Below, one piece after another: positions 59,301 through 64,000 of a stretch of DNA of 64,000 nucleotides. A model generated the notes under the pieces. That model saw only the letters and a list, made by a program, of their open reading frames with translations, did not search any database and was not told the DNA's origin. Within the stretch, counting starts at the first letter, position 1. Each line of letters opens with the position of its first letter. Source of the stretch: Dinoroseobacter sp049800775 (GTDB lineage Bacteria; Pseudomonadota; Alphaproteobacteria; Rhodobacterales; Rhodobacteraceae); contig NZ_JBNAFR010000005.1 of assembly GCF_049800775.1 (NCBI RefSeq), positions 1 through 64,000 of the forward strand, read 5' to 3'. The translations under genes were made by a program, and so were the position numbers.

Positions 59301-60103
59301 AGATCGCACTGGTGGATTCTGCAGCCCGGGCGGTCATGGCCATGGACGAGCCCGAGACCGAGAACCCCGCCGCCGCCCGCGCCCGGGCCGAGGGCCATCA
59401 GGCGCGTGTGTTCGGCTCGAAACCCGGAGCCTATGGCGCGGGCCTGCAGGCGATGATCGATGAGCGGCTCTGGGCCGACAAGGCGGATCTGGCGGAGGCC
59501 TATATCGCCTGGTCGAGCTATGCCTATGGCGCCTCCGACGAAGGCACCCCGGATCGCGCGGGCTTCACCGCGCGGCTGAGCCAGGCCGAGGCGATCGTTC
59601 AGAACCAGGACAACCGCGAGCATGATCTGCTGGACAGCGACGATTACTACCAGTTCGAGGGGGGCGCTGCGGCGGCGGTCGCCACCTTGCAGGGCACGGA
59701 ACGGCCGATCTATCACAACGACCATTCCCGTCCCGAACGCCCGGTGATCCGCACCCTGGAGGAAGAGATCGGGCGCGTGGTCCGCTCCCGCGTGGTGAAC
59801 CCGAAATGGATCGCCGGGGTCAAGCGCCATGGCTACAAGGGCGCCTTCGAGATCGCAGCGACGGTGGATTACCTCTTTGCCTTTGCGGCCACGACGGGGG
59901 CGGTGGCGAGCCACCATTTCGATCTGGTCCATGCGGCGATGCTGGAGGATGAGGACACCCGCGCCTTCATCGCCGAGGCCAACCCGGATGCATTGCGCGA
60001 GATTGCCGAGCGGTTGAACGAGGCCATCGACCGGGGGCTCTGGCAGCCGCGCTCGAACCGCGCCAAGGCGCTGCTAAAGGACCTCGCCGCTCCGACCGCA
60101 TAG
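56375..60103 (+). CDS. cobN: Aerobic cobaltochelatase subunit CobN
   Basis: CobN is the large subunit that inserts cobalt into hydrogenobyrinate a,c-diamide with CobS and CobT (not in the window). The 1242 residues include VGIQPARGYNIDPTETYHAPDLVPPHNYLAFY and VHMGKHGNLEWLPGKSIALSE, the family core, then DGLHVFGTAP and GRNFFSVDSRAIPTPTAWKLG in the second half. ATG 56375 begins MHLLAATPGSIDD. An in-frame segment at residues 493-505 (FIVPQILNSDAAP) after WGAPEDDPF looks inserted and coincides with a dispersed-repeat copy; other CobN proteins as I recall them pass more directly from WGAPEDDPF to a GAFALP-like strand. Confidence 0.95.
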   Translation: MHLLAATPGSIDDGQEPVDLSQTPGDLVFISAADTELAALSAARAEMAAPPSLRLASMMHLRHPMSVDLHIDDCASRARLVIARVLGGLGYWRYGAEQYAARVAAAGGHVILLPGDDKPDDALRELSTLRGAEYDTLWSYLVEGGPENAANFLAYAQHLLDPERPEPPAAAPLLRAGVYWPGAGLSDLATVQAQWRADAPVVPLIFYRALVQGAGLHPINRLVRALARKGLNPLPIFVASLKDPVSVATLQGLFRQAPPDVILNCTSFAVGTPDGAGKAGANPLTMAETREAPVFQVVLAGSSEAAWDEGTTGLSARDIAMNVALPEVDGRVLTRAVSFKGEAFYDDATECAIATYQAQGDRIAFVADLAANWATLRRMPVGDRRTALILANYPNKDGRLANGVGLDTPEATARMLTALAAEGYDVRDAPRDSAALMAAIRKGPTNWLTDRAEREGGVHLPLETYLAHYRALPFVVRDQIESRWGAPEDDPFFIVPQILNSDAAPSGAFALSILSYGHVVVGIQPARGYNIDPTETYHAPDLVPPHNYLAFYFWLRHVHGAHALVHMGKHGNLEWLPGKSIALSETCFPEVVFGPLPHIYPFIVNDPGEGTQAKRRAQAVIIDHLTPPLTRAETYGPLRDLEALVDEFYEAAGVDPRRITELRHEILSLTSVTGLDKDAGFTGDEEGDLAKLDAYLCELKEAQIRDGLHVFGTAPEGDLARDLAIALTRLPRGDGQEGDASLLRAFAADLALGFDPLDCEMAAPWAGPRPDLLAGLLSDPWRSHGDTVERLEALAVACVEGGMAAPGPASRAVLEAIADHVLPTIAECGPAEKSGLLTALSGRFVAPAPSGAPTRGRMDVLPTGRNFFSVDSRAIPTPTAWKLGWASANLLIEKHLQDHGDWPRSLLLTAWGTANMRTGGDDIAQCLALMGVKPQWDSANRRVTGFEVLPLSVLGRPRVDVTLRVSGFFRDAFPQQIALVDSAARAVMAMDEPETENPAAARARAEGHQARVFGSKPGAYGAGLQAMIDERLWADKADLAEAYIAWSSYAYGASDEGTPDRAGFTARLSQAEAIVQNQDNREHDLLDSDDYYQFEGGAAAAVATLQGTERPIYHNDHSRPERPVIRTLEEEIGRVVRSRVVNPKWIAGVKRHGYKGAFEIAATVDYLFAFAATTGAVASHHFDLVHAAMLEDEDTRAFIAEANPDALREIAERLNEAIDRGLWQPRSNRAKALLKDLAAPTA
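57851..57871 (-). repeat. Dispersed repeat, copy inside cobN
   Basis: The minus-strand reading GAGTATTTGCGGAACAATGA(A) matches copy 1 (15212-15232) at 19/21 and the copy at 60126-60146 at 18/21. On the plus strand it codes in frame for FIVPQIL (residues 493-499 of CobN), so the gene absorbed it without a stop. Confidence 0.7.
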
Positions 60104-60125
60104 TCGCAGCAGGCCAGCCTTAGAT

Positions 60126-60146
60126 GAGTATTTGAAGAACAATGAG
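60126..60146 (+). repeat. Dispersed repeat, copy between cobN and cobO
   Basis: GAGTATTTGAAGAACAATGA(G) is an 18/21 match to the copies at 15212 and 57851. It is flanked by an inverted repeat, CCAGCC (60114-60119) and GGCTGG (60149-60154), and lies between convergent cobN and cobO, where it could act in termination. Confidence 0.65.
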
Positions 60147-60186
60147 GGGGCTGGACGCTGCCCTCAGGGAGTGGCGCGTGTCGGCG

Positions 60187-60801
60187 TCAGAACTCCACGC
60201 CGATCTGCGCCTTGATGCCGGAGCGGAAGGGGTGTTTGACAAGCTCCATCTCGGTGACGAGATCCGCGGCCTCGATCAGCTCGTCCTTGGCATTGCGACC
60301 GGTCAGGACCACATGAGTCATCTCGGGTTTCTCGCTCTGCAGGAAGCCGACGACCTCGTTGATATCGAGATAGTCGTAGCGCAGGGCGATGTTGATCTCG
60401 TCCAGCAGCACCATCCGGTTGTCCGGATCGCGGATCAGCTCTTTGGCCTTGGCCCAGGCGGCCTGGGCCATCTCGATATCGCGATCCTTGTCCTGGGTTT
60501 CCCAGGTGAAGCCCTCGCCCATGGTGTGAAAGGCGCAGCGGTCGGAGAAATGTGACAGGATCAGGTCGCGCTCGCCCGTGCTCATGCCGCCCTTGATGAA
60601 CTGCACCACGGCGCAGGGCATTTCATGGGCGATGCAGCGAAAGATCATCCCGAAGGCGGCGGAGGATTTGCCCTTTCCCTTGCCCGTATGGACGATGATC
60701 AGGCCCTTCTCGTCGGTCTTGGTCGCCATGATCTTGTCTCGCGCGGCCTTCTTCTTGGCCATCTTGGCGTTGTGGCGCGCCGTGTCATTTGCCTCAGTCA
60801 T
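60187..60801 (-). CDS. cobO: Cob(I)yrinic acid a,c-diamide adenosyltransferase
   Basis: CobO/BtuR adds the adenosyl ligand to the corrinoid. The P-loop VHTGKGKGKSSAAFGM is at about 37-52; QFIKGGMSTGERDL and VLLDEINIALRYDYLDINEVVGFL follow, as does HVVLTGRNAKDELIEAADLVTEM. The 204 residues include a short lysine-rich N-terminus. It is convergent with cobN and lies 11 bases after lrgB in the same direction, so it may be transcribed with lrgA-lrgB. Confidence 0.96.
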   Translation of the reverse strand: MTEANDTARHNAKMAKKKAARDKIMATKTDEKGLIIVHTGKGKGKSSAAFGMIFRCIAHEMPCAVVQFIKGGMSTGERDLILSHFSDRCAFHTMGEGFTWETQDKDRDIEMAQAAWAKAKELIRDPDNRMVLLDEINIALRYDYLDINEVVGFLQSEKPEMTHVVLTGRNAKDELIEAADLVTEMELVKHPFRSGIKAQIGVEF

Positions 60802-60812
60802 CGCATCCTCCG

Positions 60813-61529
60813 TCAGAAAAAGAGCCCCACCAGCAGCGGGGCGAGAACCGCCGTCAACACTGCGTTTACGCCCATGCCGATCCCGGCGAAAGCCCCGGCG
60901 GTCTCATTGACCTGAAACGCCCGCGCGGTGCCGATACCATGGGCGGCCACGCCGGTGGCAAAGCCGCGCGCGCGCCAGTCCCGGATCCGCAGAAGGTTCA
61001 GCAGCGGCGTGGCAAAGACCGCGCCGATGATCCCGGTCAGGATCACCAGCACCGCCGTCAGCGTGGGCAGACCCCCGATCGCCTCGGAGATGCCCAGCGC
61101 CACGGGGGCCGTGGCCGATTTCGGCGCCAGCGACATCAGAACCTCGCCCCGGATGCCCAGCGCGTAGCCAAGCCCGACCGCCGTCGCCATGGCCGTGAGC
61201 GAGCCCGCCAAGAGGGCCGCGATCATTGGCAGGGCCGCCGCCCGCACTTTGGCGAGGTTGGAATAGAGCGGCACGGCGAGGGCCACCGTGGCCGGGCCGA
61301 GCATGAAATGCACGAATTGCGCGCCTTCGAAATAGGTCCTGTAGGGCGTGTCCGACAGCCACAGCACCGCCGCCAGCAGCGCCACCGCCACCAGCACCGG
61401 GTTCACCAGCGGCGCGCGACCCGAGGCGCGGAACAGGGCGTCGCCGATCACATAGGCCGCCAGCGTGGCCGTCAGCCACAAGAGCGGCTCGGACGAGAGA
61501 TAGACCCAAATCGCGCCGAGATCAGTCAT
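60813..61529 (-). CDS. lrgB: LrgB family membrane protein
   Basis: This polytopic protein (238 residues, about seven hydrophobic helices) has the family core VLMSLAPKSATAPVALGISEAIGGLPTLTA and HGIGTARAFQVNETAGAFAG. LrgAB/CidAB are holin-like or, in more recent work, pyruvate/organic-acid transport proteins. ATG 61529 overlaps lrgA by eight bases. It precedes cobO by 11 bases. Confidence 0.93.
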   Translation of the reverse strand: MTDLGAIWVYLSSEPLLWLTATLAAYVIGDALFRASGRAPLVNPVLVAVALLAAVLWLSDTPYRTYFEGAQFVHFMLGPATVALAVPLYSNLAKVRAAALPMIAALLAGSLTAMATAVGLGYALGIRGEVLMSLAPKSATAPVALGISEAIGGLPTLTAVLVILTGIIGAVFATPLLNLLRIRDWRARGFATGVAAHGIGTARAFQVNETAGAFAGIGMGVNAVLTAVLAPLLVGLFF

Positions 61530-61878
61530 CGCCCGCCCCTCCGACCAGACGGGCAACCCCGGTGAACACCAGCGCCCCCACCGCGATGGAGACCAGCGTC
61601 GACACCATCAGCACGATCAACAGCGGCCCGCCATCATGGCCCAGCACATCCAGATGGGCGACAACCCCGACCCCCGCTGGCACGAAGAGCAGCGACAGAT
61701 GCGACAGGAGCCCGCTCGCCGTGGGGCGCACCGCCTCGGCCACCTTCGGCACCATCAGGAAGAAGGCCAGCAGCAGCACAAGGCCCAGAACCGGCCCCGG
61801 CACCAAGAGGCCGAGGGTCCGGGCCAGGACCTCGCCGATCAGCTGGAACACCAGCAGCACCAGAAGATGCAGGATCAT
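61522..61878 (-). CDS. lrgA: LrgA/CidA family membrane protein
   Basis: This 118-residue protein has four hydrophobic helices and the LrgA pattern (VFQLIGEVLARTLGLLVPGPVLGLVLLLAFFL, and LLFVPAGVGVVAHLDVLG). It is the partner of LrgB and leads the unit lrgA-lrgB-cobO. The role is membrane permeabilisation or organic-acid movement. The ATG has AGGACC nearby. Confidence 0.92.
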   Translation of the reverse strand: MILHLLVLLVFQLIGEVLARTLGLLVPGPVLGLVLLLAFFLMVPKVAEAVRPTASGLLSHLSLLFVPAGVGVVAHLDVLGHDGGPLLIVLMVSTLVSIAVGALVFTGVARLVGGAGDD

Positions 61879-61960
61879 GGGTCGGGTCCTTCGGTCAGGG
61901 CAGGTGGGCTCAGACTAAGGCCCCGCCCCCCGGACGCAATCGCGAAACGCGCCCCGGGGC

Positions 61961-62431
61961 TCAGCAGCGCGAATAGACATGGCCCCAGAAATTCCGGTTC
62001 GGCAACGGGTCCGGCGCGTTCCTCTGGCGCAGATAGAGCCCGCCCGCGGCATAGGCCTCGGCCTCCCCTTGCGCCGGGCAAAGATAGGTCTCGGTGGTGC
62101 CGGTCTGGAACTGCACATGGTGGATCAGCTCATGCAGGACCATCTCGCGGAAGGCCGGGTTGGAATAGGGATCGTCATCCTGATCCGCGCCCTCGACCAG
62201 ATGCGCGGCCAGCACATAGACCCGGCCATGGGGCCCGTCCTGTTGAGAATAGAGGGCCTGCACCCGCGTATCGATCCCCTGGGACGGGATCAGGTGCGGC
62301 ACGTCCGTATAGTATTCTGCGGTCAGCTCGGCCGGGGTCATCTCGACCAGCTCAGGCAGGGGAAGACCGGCGGTCTCATAGGCGGTATTGGCGGAAATCC
62401 ACAGCATCAGCGCAGTCATAAGCTCAGTCAT
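61961..62431 (-). CDS. DUF6647 family protein, putative zinc metallopeptidase
   Basis: This 156-residue protein contains HELIHHVQF (H100, E101, H104), a zinc-peptidase HExxH motif, followed about 20 residues later by glutamates (E123/E125 in GEAEAYAAGGLYL) that could serve as third ligand. The N-terminus (MTELMTALMLWISANTAYETAG) is partly hydrophobic and might be a signal. The end NFWGHVYSRC matches what I recall of DUF6647. Substrate unknown. It is upstream of lrgA on the same strand by 82 bases. Confidence 0.75.
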   Translation of the reverse strand: MTELMTALMLWISANTAYETAGLPLPELVEMTPAELTAEYYTDVPHLIPSQGIDTRVQALYSQQDGPHGRVYVLAAHLVEGADQDDDPYSNPAFREMVLHELIHHVQFQTGTTETYLCPAQGEAEAYAAGGLYLRQRNAPDPLPNRNFWGHVYSRC

Positions 62432-62890
62432 CGGGGCCTCGCAGGGGGCGGCGCACAGGGCCGCAGCAAACTGGATGGGGCGTCACCGGGTCGTGACGCG
62501 GTTCGATCCTCCCGCGACACAAAAATACGACCAAAGTCGTAGGGGACGAGGCGCCGCCCAGCGATTGGCCGCGAAACCCCGGCCCGGTTCGGCAAAAATG
62601 TCGCAATGAATCCGCAAGCCGCCCAAAGCCGGGGCACCTGACTTCCGGATTGGCCCGGCAACAGGGCAATTCCCGCATGGCACCCGGCCCGGTTGTGACG
62701 GTTTTCTGCGGGTAACCTCAGGCTGAAATCTCGCCTCGAGCCGCACATAACCATCTGTAAATATGAAACAAATCAGATCGAGGCACTTGCGAAGGCGCCG
62801 CGCACATCGCCCGTGCGCTCCCGAGCAGTTTCCCCTCTTTGCCTCGGCGCGCCGGGCCGCTACCTGTGGCTCAAAGGGAAAGGACAGCCG
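62432..62890. promoter_or_regulatory. Divergent promoter region with two palindromes
   Basis: This 459-base gap holds no supported ORF. GCGTCAC (62480-62486) and GTGACGC (62493-62499) form a perfect 7-bp palindrome with 6-base centre, 49 bases before the DUF6647 start. TACGAC (62526-62531) and GTCGTA (62536-62541) form a second with 4-base loop. An A/T-rich tract at 62746-62775 could hold the promoter of the flavin reductase gene. Frames open across this region are not conserved-looking. Confidence 0.45.
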
Positions 62891-63433
62891 ATGACAACGC
62901 CGAAACTTCTGGGGATCTCCGGATCGCTCCGTGCCGACAGCTTCAACAGCAAACTGGTGCGCGAGGCCGCCCAACGCTTCGGGCCTGCGGAGTTCTCCGA
63001 AGGGAACCTGCGTCTGCCGCTCTATGATGGCGATCTCGAGGCCAAGGGCATTCCGGCAGAGGTCCAGACCCTCGCCGATCAGATCGCGGCGGCGGATGCG
63101 GTGATCATCTCGTCACCGGAATACAACCAGAGCCTGACCGGGGTGTTGAAAAACGCGCTCGACTGGGTGAGCCGCGTCGAGGGCAAGCCGTGGCAGGACA
63201 AACCCGTGGCCATCGTGGCCGCTGCCGCCGGGCGCTCCGGTGGCGCGCGCGGGGTCTATGCCCTGCGGCTGGCGATGATGCCGTTTCAGGCGCATGTGCT
63301 GCCCGGGCCCGAGGTTCTGGTCGCCGGGGCCTTCCGTGAGTTCGACGAGGAAGGCCGACTGAAAGGTGAAAGCTATCAGGAGATCCTCGACACCCTGATG
63401 GCCAAGCTGCGCGCCGCGGCTACAGCAGCCTGA
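62891..63433 (+). CDS. NADPH-dependent FMN reductase family protein
   Basis: This 180-residue flavodoxin-fold enzyme reduces flavin, quinones or chromate with NAD(P)H. The FMN-phosphate loop is GISGSLRADSFNSKLVREA (9-27), the second loop SSPEYNQSLTGVLKNALDWVSR (77-98), and the third AAAAGRSGGARGVYALR. ATG 62891 follows AAAGGACAG. It is convergent with the TauE/SafE gene, overlapping by 14 bases. Confidence 0.9.
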   Translation: MTTPKLLGISGSLRADSFNSKLVREAAQRFGPAEFSEGNLRLPLYDGDLEAKGIPAEVQTLADQIAAADAVIISSPEYNQSLTGVLKNALDWVSRVEGKPWQDKPVAIVAAAAGRSGGARGVYALRLAMMPFQAHVLPGPEVLVAGAFREFDEEGRLKGESYQEILDTLMAKLRAAATAA

Positions 63434-64000
63434 TCAGCAGGGTCGTCGCGGCCAGCCCCGCGAGACCCAGCGCCCAGGGGCGGATGGCGTGACGCGCCAC
63501 CCGCGCCGAGAGCGGGCGCGCCAGCCAGAGCGCGAGCGGCACCGCCGGCAGCAGCAGCGCGGCAAAGCCCAGCGCGCGCAGGCTGAGCAACCCCTGCCAG
63601 CCCAGCGCCGCGACGCTGACCACCATGCCGAAGGCGAAGAACGCGTTCTGCATCGCAGCCGAGCGCGCCTGGGTTTCATGCTGATAGAGCAGCGCCATGG
63701 GCGGCGCCCCCACCGCCGTCAGCGTCCCCATGATCCCCGCCAGAGTACCCGCGCCGAACAGCGTCGGCGCGATGATCGGCACGCGGACGCCGATCAGGGA
63801 CAGCGCGATCCCCAGATACACCACCAGAGCGACCAGCGCGGCCAGTGCCTCGGGATCCGCGAGGCGCGCCGCGATCAGCGCCGCCAGCACCGCGCCCAGC
63901 GTGCGCCCGGCAAAGCCGGGCAGCAACTCTGACCGGCGCAGCTGCGTGCGATCGACGGACACGGCGCCCGCGCCCACGGCGATCCCAAGAAACAGGAGCG
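63420..64000 (-). CDS. TauE/SafE family permease, C-terminal part (runs off the window)
   Basis: This hydrophobic frame has the C-terminal half of a TauE/SafE protein: GRTLGAVLAALIAARL, LFGAGTLAGIMGTLTAVGAPPMALLYQHETQARSAAMQNAFFAFG and four to five helices. Upstream of the first GTG the frame continues to the window edge as LLFLGIAVGAGAVSVD, which is hydrophobic and family-like, so the start lies beyond 64000. The conserved GIMGTLTAVGAPPMALLY block is the second-half signature. Substrate unknown. Confidence 0.85.
   Translation of the reverse strand, partial: LLFLGIAVGAGAVSVDRTQLRRSELLPGFAGRTLGAVLAALIAARLADPEALAALVALVVYLGIALSLIGVRVPIIAPTLFGAGTLAGIMGTLTAVGAPPMALLYQHETQARSAAMQNAFFAFGMVVSVAALGWQGLLSLRALGFAALLLPAVPLALWLARPLSARVARHAIRPWALGLAGLAATTLLIRLL

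Noticed and set aside
1..64000. CRISPR arrays, tRNA or rRNA genes, transposases, integrases and phage genes.
   Set aside because: I looked for repeats with spacers, tRNA-like arms with CCA ends, and recombinase motifs and saw none that hold up.

Overview
The window is high-GC alphaproteobacterial chromosome and looks like the order Rhodobacterales (Roseobacter/Rhodobacter group). The pointers are pckA divergent from chvI-chvG-hprK-rapZ-EIIA-ptsH, the recO-DUF1491-era-rnc-lepB-acpS-pdxJ-rsh-rpoZ-folK run, several small families typical of this order (DUF6473, DUF1491, DUF6732, DUF6647), and a dispersed repeat whose core resembles a motif I associate with Rhodobacterales intergenic DNA. I see no phage, transposase, CRISPR array, rRNA or tRNA. 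Nearly everything is ordinary core genome in dense, overlapping operons.

Layout. 0-5.4 kb: electron-transfer flavoprotein (etfB, etfA), a DUF6473 protein, 3-hydroxybutyryl-CoA dehydrogenase and PEP carboxykinase. 5.8-10.3 kb: the ChvI/ChvG two-component system coupled to a regulatory phosphotransferase set (HprK, RapZ, EIIA, HPr) with no sugar permease. 10.3-14.5 kb: an acyltransferase, a TauE/SafE permease, an extended acyl-CoA dehydrogenase that is probably methylsuccinyl-CoA dehydrogenase of the ethylmalonyl-CoA pathway, and a META lipoprotein. 14.5-23.2 kb: a minus-strand housekeeping operon from folK down to recO. 23.3-33.9 kb: mixed single genes and small operons (NYN protein, YqaA-like, cytochrome c, ispH, LysE, an acyltransferase/CdsA-like pair, DUF3429, a methyltransferase, rnhA, fmt, two peptide deformylase-like genes, a MalY/PatB lyase).

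34-46 kb and 53-61 kb are cobalamin territory. On the minus strand run DUF6732, cbiX, a DUF429-like/CobH fusion, cobL, cobI, a CbiG/CobJ fusion and cobM. On the plus strand lie DUF1636, cobC and cbiB. A second plus-strand unit, led by a clear cobalamin riboswitch, carries a CbiM-like cobalt permease, cobW, two GNAT proteins and cobN; cobO lies convergent to it behind lrgAB. Together they cover cobalt uptake and handling, several corrin-ring methylations and the rearrangement, late cobalt insertion, adenosylation and aminopropanol-arm attachment. Missing here are cobA, cobG/Z, cobF, cobK, cobB, cobS/T, cobQ, cobP/U and cobV. Between the two B12 blocks sit a glutathionyl-hydroquinone reductase, a degenerate receiver protein, an MltB-type transglycosylase, small exported proteins and smc. 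The window ends inside a second TauE/SafE gene.

The observations most worth a second look are: (1) a dispersed repeat with copies in intergenic DNA and one lying in frame inside cobN; (2) the DUF429-CobH fusion; (3) a peptide deformylase-like gene that has lost its metal cysteine and catalytic glutamate beside an intact copy; (4) probable operators upstream of mcd and between pckA and chvI; (5) folK apparently starting at ATT; (6) a nested perfect double stem between cbiM and cobW. I did not find a wholly new multi-gene system.
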